Of a stretch of DNA of 64,000 nt, positions 55,872 through 64,000 are shown piece after piece. The position numbers and the translations under genes are program-made. The DNA comes from Paraphaeosphaeria minitans (taxonomy: Eukaryota; Ascomycota; Dothideomycetes; Pleosporales; Didymosphaeriaceae): positions 1,488,001-1,552,000 of the forward strand of contig WJXW01000006.1 of NCBI GenBank assembly GCA_015832175.1. The letters are read 5' to 3'. How positions within the stretch are numbered: position 1 is the first letter of the stretch; each line of letters starts with the position of its first letter. Below the pieces are notes generated by a model. The model saw nothing but the letters and a program-made list of their open reading frames with translations. It searched no databases and was not told where the DNA came from.

Positions 55872-57278
55872 AGCAAGCCTACGGTCAGCGCGCAGACCCG
55901 GACTTGGTACACAAACGGTCTGCCACGGAACCTCAACATTCACCCCTCCACATCTGCGACTGGTGGATACGCTTCAGGCACGTCGACCTCTGGCGCAATG
56001 TCCCGTTTCTTAACAGGTGCGACCAATGCTCGCGCGTACAACCACAACCAGGGCATACACATGGCGCCACATATGATCATGCCGGAGGTGGACTATCAAG
56101 GTGGTCTGAGCCATCAGTTCGAGTACGGGGGCACACTGGCGGGACAATCGATCGGCGTGAAGAACGAATCCGAGTACACGGATGGTCCACTGTGGCCCTT
56201 GACTATGCGAAAGCGTGCTCTGCTGCAGCCAGCCAGCACGGCAGACGGCTCCGATGTCGATACCGGTACAGCCTCCTTGTCTCCAAGGAGCACCTATTTC
56301 AGCGAGCCCTCGGAGCAGGGCACGGTATACTCGCCAGTTTCGGGACGCGAAGAAGCGAGCAGCAGTGGTACTTGGGCCGAGCAATTGTCTGTCTCGCCCA
56401 CTCAAATCAAGCAATCACCGTCCCATTCTAGCTTGTCCGGCATCCATGAGCAGCTCACATACGCTGTTGGTGGAGGACTGGGAAGTGGTGTGCCGGGATC
56501 AAACTCAACCACGGTCGATGTCGCGCCTTCCGTGCGGCAGCAGTACGATGCTGGATTTGCTTCGCAAGTCGATCAGTTCAGTCTATCTTGGACGCCCATG
56601 GTGAATCAGACTGGTGGCATGAGTTCACTTGCCTGGCAGCCTTCCATGTACGCGCAGATGCAGCCCAACACGCAATCGCCCTACTACAGCACAGGCTTTG
56701 CCAACTCTTTCCAGCAAGGCGCCCCCAGCTCCAGAGCGAGCGCACGTGGAGCAGTTGTTCAGAGCCGTGAGCCGTCTCGTGAAGTGCATCGCAGTGCGCC
56801 TAGGCCAGAGACTCACGTACTTCCGCGTACATCAGACGAACAAGCGCAGCGGGAGGTTGAGAACGGCATCCTCATCCAGTGTAAAGCAGCCGGTTTGACC
56901 TACAAGGAGATTCGTGCTAGGATCATTGGGCGATTTGGCGGCGAGATTGCCGAGTCAACTCTGAGGGGTCGGCACCGGGCCATGACCAAGCAGAAGAAAG
57001 ATCGTGTCCGCAAACCCACGTGGATGCCGAAGGATGTAAGTCAATATTGTCTTTCAATATCTTGTACTGACCTGGTCCAGCTTCGGCTCTTGAGAGAGAT
57101 CGTGCAGCAGCAGCTTGACAGCATCGATGACGGCCATCGGACCATTGACGTGACCGCTCGTCTCAACAAAGTGTCGTGCAAGAAGGTCGGAGAGTATATC
57201 TCCAAGCGCGGCGGGTCGTACCACTTCGGCAACTCTACTTGCAAGAAGAAGTGGCTGGAGATGAACCAACGCGATTGA
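55779..57278 (+). CDS. Gln-rich putative DNA-binding regulator (Myb/SANT- or homeodomain-like C-terminus)
   Basis: Two exons, 55779-57035 and 57081-57278, give 484 residues; starting at the ATG at 55638 would give 531. The 45-bp intron (GTAAGT, CTGAC branch-like site, CAG) has no in-frame stop, so it can be read through, but its strong signals argue for removal. A run of nine CAG codons (55845-55871) makes polyGln near the N-terminus. The middle is Ser/Gly/Gln-rich, typical of activation regions. The C-terminal 150 residues are basic and helical, with GLTYKEIRARIIGRFGG, STLRGRHRAMTKQKKDRV and then SKRGGSYHFGNSTCKKKW. This resembles fungal proteins with a helix-turn-helix (Myb/SANT-like) DNA-binding part. 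The target is unknown, and an extra intron near 55796-55837 cannot be excluded. Confidence 0.65.
55845..55871. repeat. CAG trinucleotide microsatellite, nine units
   Basis: Nine perfect CAG triplets code for polyglutamine near the N-terminus of the putative regulator. Length variation among isolates would be expected. Confidence 0.95.
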
Positions 57279-57911
57279 TTCAGCAGGCGCGCAGTCGAAT
57301 GCAGATGCCTCCAGACAACATCTTGTCGTTCCTCTCCTTGCCTTCGGAGATTCGAAGTTCCCTTTGAGGACCACATTTATTCATTGCTCTCCTTGCCGTC
57401 GGAAATTCGGAGTTTCCTTCAAGAGGACGGTTTCATCCTCACCTTCTTTGCGACTGGATTTTCGGAGGGTTTTCCAAGTCCTTTGCAATGTATTGTGCCT
57501 GTTATTTGTCTGGAAGTCGAGGTACCTTCTACTGGCGTTGGGTTGGTACTAAGGGGATCCCATTACATTGGCAAGCTGCAAGGCCGGCGTTATTGTCCTT
57601 GGATTCAAGCGTCTTGCTGTGTTTTAGATACCAAGTTGCATATGCATCCATGGCATTCGAGAGATCGATGTCTTTGTTTAGTTTGAAAATATGATGCGTG
57701 CTGGCAATATATGGTTAGCTTGCTGTTTACGTTGTGATAATAGGGATCAATGACTATCGGGAAAGTGAAGGCGATAATGAGGAGGGTGAGGACGGGGTTA
57801 TCATCTGTGGGAGGTTTGATGTGCAGTCCGTGCTTATGGACAATAAACCAGAGGTCGCAGCGGGGCACTCTTTCCGCCGCCGCCAACGTGCCATTGCGCG
57901 CGACATTGCCC
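57279..57911. other. Intergenic region with imperfect direct repeats
   Basis: An imperfect repeat built on CTCCTTGCCNTCGGANATTCG appears near 57333-57353 and 57390-57410, and a third, degenerate copy may follow near 57455. No coding region is supported. Confidence 0.5.
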
Positions 57912-59197
57912 ATGAACAAAATGCTGGGTCTCTCCGAAGCTCTGCCACAGCTGGTAGAATCCAAGTTCGCATCAGCAAAAGCGTCGCAGGCTTTGCTCTT
58001 TTCTCCGACCGAACTCTTCATCATTCGCACCTCGGCCGGGATTCCCGCAAGTGCCTACCACCTCAGCGGTGTCTCTCTCTTTAAAGCTAACGACGTGTCA
58101 GTTTCAACTGCGATACTGTCCTTTCCTCGGGAGGAAGCCGGAGCCGCGCAAGGACCCGACGCCAAAGAAGAAGATTGATCCCTTCGAAGACCCACCCACC
58201 GAGCTGTTCATTACCAACGTGCCCACCGCGAACCCGAGCCACTTCCTTATCCTCAATAAGTTCCCCATTATAAAGGATCACTTCATACTTGCGACAAAAT
58301 CAAATAAACAGCAGACCCATGCGCTTGAGGAGGACGATCTCAAGGCAACATTTGCCTGCCTAAAAGCATGGCAAACCAGGGACAACCGCTGCCGCCTGTT
58401 CGCCTTCTTCAATTCAGGTGACCATAGCGGAGCTAGCCAACCACACCGTCATCTGCAGTTTCTCCCTGTGGACAGCATGCATGAGGGGGATCAATCTGCG
58501 GGGTGGGATGTGCTCCTGGATTCTATCTTGACAAACGGAACGGAAGGTATGGCTCTTGCAGACTGGGCTCTTGAACGTCATTAATGTGACCATAGATGCT
58601 TGTACCAGCGTCGTTCAGCATTCAAAGCTTCCCTTTTCACACTTCGCGTACAGGTTTACCTCTGAACCGTCTGTCGCAGAGCTTCTTAACGCGTACAATC
58701 ACCTGTACCGGGAGGCAAAGCAAGCGATCGATGGCTTCATTTCAACACATCCTGGCCATCTCAGCCTACACGAATCTGCCCAGGGTGATCTTCCCATCAG
58801 CTGTACGTAAGTCCGGGGTACAAAATGGTTGTTCTCTGCTGTTATTGATGCCTGAAATCTTCAGACCTTAGTAACAAGCTCAAGCTGAAACCTCCACTTT
58901 CTACTCAATTTCCACACATTTTGACCGTCTTGCTGACTTTGTACCCACACTTTAGACAACATGGCTATGAGCACTCAGGGCATGGCAATTATACCCAGGC
59001 GGAACGAAGGCCACATGCTGCGACGCGATGACGGAACTGATATTGGATTCGTACAACTGAATGGTACGGTACTCGGAGGCACGCTCATGGTCAAGTTCCA
59101 AGAAGAATGGGACACTCTTCGGCAACACCCGGAGAAACTTGATGCTATTCTTGAAGCTATTGGTATACCCAAAACCACCCAAACGACCAAATTGTGA
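57912..59197 (+). CDS. ATP adenylyltransferase / Ap4A phosphorylase (APA2-like)
   Basis: Four exons, 57912-58046, 58102-58546, 58596-58802 and 58956-59197, code for 342 residues. The first intron is GC-AG (GCAAGT donor, GCTAAC branch-like site, GTCAG acceptor) and joins TSAGIP to FQLRYCPFL; the others are GT-AG. The family is shown by NPSHFLILNKFPIIKDHFIL, FNSGDHSGASQPHRHLQFLP (with the HxHxQ motif of the GalT/HIT superfamily), KLPFSHFAYRF, YNMAMSTQGMAIIPRR and LGGTLMVK near the end. The enzyme cleaves diadenosine tetraphosphate with phosphate to ATP and ADP, controlling dinucleotide levels in the cytosol. It is convergent with the next gene, with 73 bp between stop codons, so their 3' UTRs probably overlap. 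Confidence 0.92.
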
Positions 59198-59270
59198 AAC
59201 CCCACCAAACGCCAACGAAATTCAACGTTATTAAGCCAAGATGGCACCACGAGAGTAGCAAAACCGGCCG

Positions 59271-60275
59271 CTAGTATTTACCTCCTTCATCGCAAATCTT
59301 CTGGAACACCTCGGTCGTGTGCGCCCACATCTTCTCCTCGGCGCCTTCGGCCCGCATCTTGGCCGCCCTCTTGGAGTCGGGTTGAGCCTCGCCGTCCCAA
59401 GACAGCTGGTAATGGCCACTCCCTTTGACGCCATCGCCGCCGTTTACAACATCCTGCACAGTCTCTGCCTTTGCTCTGGGTGCATAGCGAGGTGCAGTCG
59501 CCTCGAACAGATGTCTCTCGCCGCTCTCCTTCTTGCTCACCGAGAATGGCGAAAGCAGAGCATACAGGGGCTTGAGCCATGGGTTGCGGCCTCCGGAGGT
59601 CTCGACGATTCCGGGCTGTTCGTGGATAAAGGATGTGTTTGGCCATTGCTTCGCGAGATGCTCCATGGCAAAGTTGCCTAGCGCGCTTCCGTGCGTCGCG
59701 CAGTTCCGGAGCGAAAAGTTATGCTTCAACGAAGGGTCGGAGAAATCGAAGTCGTTGTTCTTCCCGAGCGCAGGATCGTATACGGAAACCACGCGCGAGA
59801 GCGTCGCTTTGGGGTCCTCATCCTTGGCCGCGGCATCGAGCAGAGGTGCCAGATTGTGCATGAAGCGCGTCCTCGCGTAACAGTGAAGAGCGAACTTGTG
59901 GTCCAGACCCTCCTCGGTCTCATTCCTGCCCTTGAATGTCATGTAGCCGATTGTCATGAACAACAGGTTCACCTTGGTCTCTCTGGCCTTGATCTCCCTG
60001 CACGCCTCGTCCACTTTGCGCAGGAGGCTCACATCTTTCTGGATGAAGTCGACTTTGGAGGAAGAGTTTATGGACTTGAGCTCGTCGGTGATTTTGGCAG
60101 CTTCTGTGGCGTTGCGGCCGATCAAGTAAATGTGCGGAGAGCGTGCATTGCGTGCGAATTCTAGGGCCGTGTAGTGGCTGATACCTGAAGTGCCGCCGAC
60201 GAAGATGGCGACGAGTCCAGGAGCGAGGGAGGAGAGGGTCGCGTTGTGGGTGCGGACGTCGCCGAGAGAGACCAT
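59271..60275 (-). CDS. Atypical short-chain dehydrogenase-like protein
   Basis: This is a single exon coding for 334 residues from the ATG at 60275. The nucleotide-binding motif is [20 protein letters not shown], followed by [23 protein letters not shown] and [21 protein letters not shown]. The usual Tyr-x-x-x-Lys pair is not visible; the equivalent stretch reads [19 protein letters not shown], followed by [15 protein letters not shown]. Proteins of this type occur widely in filamentous fungi, some in secondary-metabolite clusters, but no other biosynthetic genes are next to this one. It may be catalytically divergent. The ATG directly abuts a 375-bp minisatellite, whose frame continues open upstream as Thr/Asn/Ser codons. 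Confidence 0.8.
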   Translation of the reverse strand: MVSLGDVRTHNATLSSLAPGLVAIFVGGTSGISHYTALEFARNARSPHIYLIGRNATEAAKITDELKSINSSSKVDFIQKDVSLLRKVDEACREIKARETKVNLLFMTIGYMTFKGRNETEEGLDHKFALHCYARTRFMHNLAPLLDAAAKDEDPKATLSRVVSVYDPALGKNNDFDFSDPSLKHNFSLRNCATHGSALGNFAMEHLAKQWPNTSFIHEQPGIVETSGGRNPWLKPLYALLSPFSVSKKESGERHLFEATAPRYAPRAKAETVQDVVNGGDGVKGSGHYQLSWDGEAQPDSKRAAKMRAEGAEEKMWAHTTEVFQKICDEGGKY

Positions 60276-60655
60276 GTTGGTGTTGGTGCTGGTGTTGGTA
60301 CTGGTGTTGGTGCTGGTGTTGGTGCTGGTGTTGGTGCTGGTGTTGGTGCTGGTGTTGGTGCTGGTGTTGGTGCTGGTGTTGATGTTGGTGTTGGTGCTGG
60401 TGTTGATGTTGGTGTTGATGTTGATGTTGGTGCTGGTGTTGGTGCTGGTGTTGGTGCTGGTGTTGGTGCTGGTGTTGGTGCTGGTGTTGATGTTGGTGTT
60501 GATGTTGGTGTTGATGTTGGTGTTGGTGTTGGTGTGGGTGTTGGTGTTGATGTTGGTGTTGGTGTTGATGTTGGTGTTGGTGTTGATGTTGGTGTTGGTG
60601 TTGATGTTGGTGTTGGTGTTGATGTTGGTGTTGGTGTGGGTGTCGGTGTCAAGGC
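60276..60655. repeat. GGTGTTGGTGCTGG-type minisatellite directly upstream of the dehydrogenase start
   Basis: About 375 bp is made of 6-bp units (GGTGTT, GGTGCT, GATGTT) arranged in higher-order 12- and 18-bp blocks. Both strands are open in several frames (Val/Leu, Gly/Val/Ala/Asp, Thr/Pro/Ser), which is a property of the repeat. It occupies the position of the 5' UTR or promoter of the dehydrogenase gene. Confidence 0.95.
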
Positions 60656-61142
60656 CAAACTGGGAACGAGGTTCCAGACGTTGGAAGGTACGATACGGTG
60701 TTGAAGAGCAGGTAAGAGGGCTTGCCGCGAGTATAGAAATGGTTCTGGTTCAGAAACCGAAGACACGAGCGCATGATATAATGCAGGCGTGTAGGACGAC
60801 AATTCACCCGACCAGGCGTTTGGGCCGCTAAACGCCGTGAGACAAACGAGCTGATTTGAACGGACGAACAAAGAACCCGCATCATCGGAGCAACACGTTC
60901 ATCACTACCACTCATGCGTCGAACTGAAAGGTACGTGATCAGTGAGTCGATGCGACAGAACTTAGTTGCATGTCACTCTCTAATACTGATGATGCCCCCG
61001 AACCTCGCGGGCGGAGGTCCGCACGCTAAGTCTTACCTAACCCCGCCGCATGTGTGGAAATTCGCGCGCGCCCCTCCACCGTCGACGCAGCAGAGCCGCA
61101 CATCACCAGATTCCCACCAACCTCCCCGTCCCTCTACCCAAC
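60656..61142. promoter_or_regulatory. Divergent promoter region of the dehydrogenase and YAE1 genes
   Basis: Together with the minisatellite this separates two divergent genes by 867 bp. No TATA box or extra ORF is supported. An in-frame ATG at 61050 could extend YAE1, but its context is poorer. Confidence 0.4.
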
Positions 61143-61775
61143 ATGATACGCGCACCCTCGCCCTCGCCAGGTCCCACCTTCCTCCCCGCAGGCAACGCGC
61201 CGCCCACGCCCCCGCACGCCGACCCGCTCGACGACATCTACGGCTCGTCTCCGGACACCTCTCCCACGCTCGCGGCGCAGCGCGACGACGAGGTGCTCTC
61301 GGACCTGCCATCGCGCCAGCGCAACCTCGACACGGACGCGTACCGCGAGGGGCTCTCGGCTGCCAAGGGCAAGTTCGTGCAGGAGGGCTTCGACGAGGGG
61401 TTCTCGCTGGGCGCCGAGATCGGGCTGCTTGTGGGCCGCGTGTTGGGCGTGTTGCAGAGTGTGGTTACTGCGCTTAAGGTACGGGATGAGTGGACGTGGA
61501 AGGAGGCACAGGGCTTGCTGGAGCGCGCGCGGGACGAGCTTGTGATTGAGAGTGTGTTGGGGAGGGAGTGGGTTGATGAAGAGGGGGTGTTTACGTGGGA
61601 GGTCGAGGGGCACGTTGAGGGCGACGAGGACGTCACGTTCCAGGAGGTCGCGAGGTGTCATCCCGTTGTTAAGCGGTGGTTGGACACGGTGGAGGAGCGG
61701 GCGAGCCGGTGGAAGGTCGATTTGGAGGCTGTGGGGAAGGCGAGGGGTGACGACGGGGAGGTGGAATTGAGCTGA
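61143..61775 (+). CDS. YAE1 family protein (Fe-S cluster delivery adaptor)
   Basis: A single exon codes for 210 residues from the ATG at 61143 (CCCAACATG context). The N-terminal 60 residues are Pro/Ser/Asp-rich. The family motif, a series of Gly every four residues, lies at about 66-105: AYREGLSAAKGKFVQEGFDE then GFSLGAEIGLLVGRVLGVLQ. The rest is acidic and helical. In yeast, Yae1 with Lto1 links the cytosolic Fe-S assembly machinery to the ribosome-recycling ABC protein Rli1. The motif is clear; the C-terminal half is less conserved. Many codons end in G or C. Confidence 0.85.
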   Translation: MIRAPSPSPGPTFLPAGNAPPTPPHADPLDDIYGSSPDTSPTLAAQRDDEVLSDLPSRQRNLDTDAYREGLSAAKGKFVQEGFDEGFSLGAEIGLLVGRVLGVLQSVVTALKVRDEWTWKEAQGLLERARDELVIESVLGREWVDEEGVFTWEVEGHVEGDEDVTFQEVARCHPVVKRWLDTVEERASRWKVDLEAVGKARGDDGEVELS

Positions 61776-62360
61776 GCTCGTTCGGTGGTCTACAACACGA
61801 AACACGACAGCGGACAAAGTCGCTGCCAGCTCATGCGACAGAAAGCCGAGTCGAGTCGAGCCGCGGGTGCTTCGCGCAACATTAAGACTGTCAAGCCAGC
61901 TCTCGCTGCAGGTCGGCGCGACTAAAGAGAGCTGGAGGCTTGCGCTGGAAGACGGCCCACAAGCTTCGTCTGGAAAGCCTCGGCAGAAGAAGGAGTTCAT
62001 TCTCCGTGAGAGCACAACAGTGTGCCACCATGTTCGTTTGAGACGTGAAGCGCGCAAGGAAGGCGTAACGTGGATGGGAAGATTCCACGACTAACTGAGG
62101 ATAAGAAGCGAGAAACGACATGAGTTCGCAAGCTGTACCTACATGTCTCGCCAAGTATGTAACCGATAATGATAAATGTGTTGCTCCGAGGACTGTAGTA
62201 GAATAATGCATCAATCAGGGCCCGTGGATGTTCCACGTCGGCGTCGGTGTCGGTGTCGGCGTCGGTGCTAAGCGTCACGTCATGACTGTGGACAACATAT
62301 TGTGTTTTCCATCATGACACGCGCCACATCTTCCCTACCTCGTCACTCTATGAACTAGCG
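61776..62360. other. Intergenic region between YAE1 and the ABC1-family gene
   Basis: This is noncoding on inspection. A short GTCGGC/GTCGGT repeat lies at about 62230-62266. It should hold the promoter of the ABC1-family gene. Confidence 0.4.
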
Positions 62361-64000
62361 ATGATACATGGCCTGCGTCTCCTCAGAGGAGCCCAGTCCC
62401 ACCATGTCGCGTCTAGACTGCTACCACCGCTCCAACCGTCCCTCGTGCGCTACGTCCAGTCCCAAGGCTTCCAACCCGCGCGGCCCATCAACCCCGCCGA
62501 CCTCCCCAAACCCAAACTCCGCAAGACCAAGCCCCCGTTCCGCAGACGAAGATGGATGCGCCGCCTGTTCGTCCTGTCCGCGCTGGTTGGCACCGGATAC
62601 GTGCTCGACAATCAGTTCAACGCCTCGGCCCTCGCGCGCAGCTTCCGCACCTTCAAGACGGGGCTGGTTATAGGCTTGGACTACAAGATCAACTTCCGCG
62701 CCCACCCTCCGCTCGCAAATAGCATCGAGGAGCTGCATGCGCGCAACGCGACGCGCATATTCGACCTGTTGCGGTACAATGGCGGGCTGTACCTGAAGAT
62801 TGGCCAGGCCATTGCCATGCAGAGCGCCGTGCTGCCGCCCCAATTCCAGAAGATGTTCTCCAAGATGTTCGACGATGCGCCGCAGAACGACTGGGCCGAG
62901 GTGGAGAGGGTTGTGCGCGAGGACTTTGGTAGGAGCGTCGAGGACGTCTTTGGCGTGAGCTTCGCCAGTGACCAGGGCAAGGGCGTCATGGAGCAGACGG
63001 CACGCGCGAGCGCGAGCGTGGCGCAGGTGCATTGGGCGAGACTAGCCGATGGTCGCGAGGTCGCCATCAAGGTCCAGAAGAGAGAGATTGCAGACCAAGT
63101 TGGCTGGGATCTGTGGGCGTTCAAGGTCGTTGCGAAGGCGTATACTTGGTGGTTCGGGATACCTTTATACACGCTGGTACCGTACATCACGGAGCGCCTG
63201 ATGCTGGAGACGGACTTCCAGAACGAGGCGGACAACGCAGAGCAGATGCGCGAGTTGGTCGCTGGTGAGCAGCGCTTGAACGGACGAGTCTACATCCCGA
63301 AGGTGTACCGAGAGCTCTCAAGCAAGCGCGTCATGACGGCCGAGTGGATAGAAGGCGTGCGTCTCTGGGATAAAGAAGGCATACAGAACAGCTGGCACGG
63401 CGGCTTTCGACAAGGCAGCCCAGGAGCAGGCGGCACGAATCTGCCACCCCTGCCCAGCGACAGGTCCAATATCGACATTTCCGTCCCCGAAGACGCTCCC
63501 AACCACACGCTCTACAAGCCCAATCGCAAACAGTGGAAAGGCAAAGACGGCAACGGTGGCCTCGGCGTCTCCCTCAAGACAACCATGAACACCATTGTCG
63601 ACCTCTTCAGCGCACAGATGTTCCTCTGGGGTGTCGTCCACTGTGACCCCCACCCCGGCAACATATTCATCCGCCGCCTCCCCAACGGCCAGCCCGAAGT
63701 CGTCCTCATCGACCACGGCCTATACATCCAAATGTCGCCCCAATTCAGGCACCAATACGCCCTCTTCTGGAAGTCCCTCATGGCCTTCGACAACGACACC
63801 ATCAAAGAGATCGTCACCAGCTGGGGCGTCAACAACCCGGACATCTTCGCCTCGGCAACGCTCATGCGCCCCTACGAAGGCGGCGACAAGCACACCCTCA
63901 CCGAGCTCAAGAAAGGCGGCAGCGGCAAAGACCAGGCCGAGCGCGCCTTCGAAATGCAGAGCAAAGCCCGTGACGGCATCAAGCAGATCCTCGGCGACGA
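62361..64000 (+). CDS. Mitochondrial ABC1/UbiB-family atypical kinase, N-terminal part
   Basis: The frame is open from the ATG at 62361 to the window end with no intron, giving 546 residues so far. The N-terminus (MIHGLRLLRGAQSHHVASRL) is basic and free of acids, a likely mitochondrial presequence. A hydrophobic segment follows (MRRLFVLSALVGTGYVL). Family marks in order are GLYLKIGQAIAMQSAVLPPQ, ASVAQVHWARL with VAIKVQK (the ATP-site Lys), LETDFQNEADNAE, VHCDPHPGNIFI and VLIDHGLYIQM. This fits the Mcp2-type subgroup (yeast YLR253W) rather than Coq8. The family supports mitochondrial lipid or quinone homeostasis; the exact substrate is unknown. The 3' end lies outside the window. Confidence 0.9.
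   Translation, partial: MIHGLRLLRGAQSHHVASRLLPPLQPSLVRYVQSQGFQPARPINPADLPKPKLRKTKPPFRRRRWMRRLFVLSALVGTGYVLDNQFNASALARSFRTFKTGLVIGLDYKINFRAHPPLANSIEELHARNATRIFDLLRYNGGLYLKIGQAIAMQSAVLPPQFQKMFSKMFDDAPQNDWAEVERVVREDFGRSVEDVFGVSFASDQGKGVMEQTARASASVAQVHWARLADGREVAIKVQKREIADQVGWDLWAFKVVAKAYTWWFGIPLYTLVPYITERLMLETDFQNEADNAEQMRELVAGEQRLNGRVYIPKVYRELSSKRVMTAEWIEGVRLWDKEGIQNSWHGGFRQGSPGAGGTNLPPLPSDRSNIDISVPEDAPNHTLYKPNRKQWKGKDGNGGLGVSLKTTMNTIVDLFSAQMFLWGVVHCDPHPGNIFIRRLPNGQPEVVLIDHGLYIQMSPQFRHQYALFWKSLMAFDNDTIKEIVTSWGVNNPDIFASATLMRPYEGGDKHTLTELKKGGSGKDQAERAFEMQSKARDGIKQILGD

Noticed and set aside
60161..60871. Open frames through the minisatellite on both strands (Val/Leu, Gly/Val, Thr/Pro/Ser)
   Set aside because: Simple 6-bp repeats are open in several frames by construction. 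Only the dehydrogenase reading frame below 60275 carries real similarity.
61134..62057. Minus-strand 307-codon frame over YAE1
   Set aside because: Antisense shadow in GC-rich coding sequence; no features of its own.
1..64000. tRNA, rRNA, CRISPR array, transposon or secondary-metabolite cluster
   Set aside because: I looked for T-loop-like GGTTCGANTCC boxes, regular spacer arrays, transposase motifs and polyketide or nonribosomal synthetase motifs and saw none. A tRNA or profile search would be more sensitive than reading by eye.

Overview
This window comes from a filamentous ascomycete (Pezizomycotina), and probably a dothideomycete. The genes are dense and protein-coding, mostly with 1-4 very short introns (45-80 bp) with GTAAGT/GTACGT-type donors and CTGAC/CTAAC-like branch points. 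The gene set is typical of such fungi: PHO4/NUC-1-type bHLH, bZIP with a DUF3425-like C-terminus, GH18 chitinase, AIM6-like protein, D-xylulose kinase, Ap4A phosphorylase. No tRNA, rRNA, CRISPR or intact transposon was recognised. The class-level placement is inference; nothing here fixes the species.

Layout, left half (1-29 kb). A partial bHLH regulator (+) converges on a bZIP regulator (-). Next come three minus-strand genes: a peroxisomal (-SKL) enoyl-CoA hydratase, a four-helix MARVEL-like membrane protein and an FAD/NAD oxidoreductase. The oxidoreductase is divergent from a monoglyceride-lipase-like hydrolase (+). A mitochondrial-type cation-diffusion-facilitator transporter (+) and D-xylulose kinase (+) follow, then a conserved small protein of unknown function (-), a Mn/Fe superoxide dismutase (+) and a weak hypothetical gene (+). 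After a 3.3-kb stretch without a convincing gene come a secreted GH18 chitinase (+), a small GPI-anchor-like Ser/Thr-rich protein (+) and an AIM6-like phosphodiesterase-fold membrane protein (-).

Centre (29.3-50.5 kb). One gene fills about a third of the window. It is a minus-strand, two-exon gene for a secreted protein of about 7,030 residues. A short first exon carries the signal peptide and half of a Cys-rich domain, and the second exon is 20.8 kb with no stop. The body is Leu/Ser/Pro/Gly-rich and consists of many families of degenerate and near-identical repeats, some expanded as minisatellites of 33/21, 105, 114, about 123 and 132 bp. The C-terminus carries two PAN/apple-like Cys domains, a hevein-type chitin-binding (CBM18-like) domain and an acidic, Trp/Cys-containing tail. 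I do not recognise it as a named family. It is the best candidate here for something undescribed: a giant cell-surface or cell-wall protein.

Right part (51-64 kb). An HSDL2-like short-chain dehydrogenase (-, ending -AKL) is divergent from a kappa-class glutathione S-transferase (+). A 2-kb gene-poor stretch precedes a Gln-rich putative DNA-binding regulator (+). Ap4A phosphorylase (+) is tail to tail with an atypical short-chain dehydrogenase (-) whose 5' side abuts a 375-bp minisatellite. YAE1 (+) and the 5' part of a mitochondrial ABC1/UbiB-family kinase (+, running off the window) complete it.

The genes do not form an obvious biosynthetic cluster. Shared themes are peroxisomal enzymes (the -SKL hydratase and the -AKL dehydrogenase), mitochondrial or Fe-related proteins (transporter, YAE1, ABC1 kinase) and the cell wall (chitinase, GPI-type protein, giant protein). 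Three introns appear to use GC-AG splice sites, all with GCAAGT donors.
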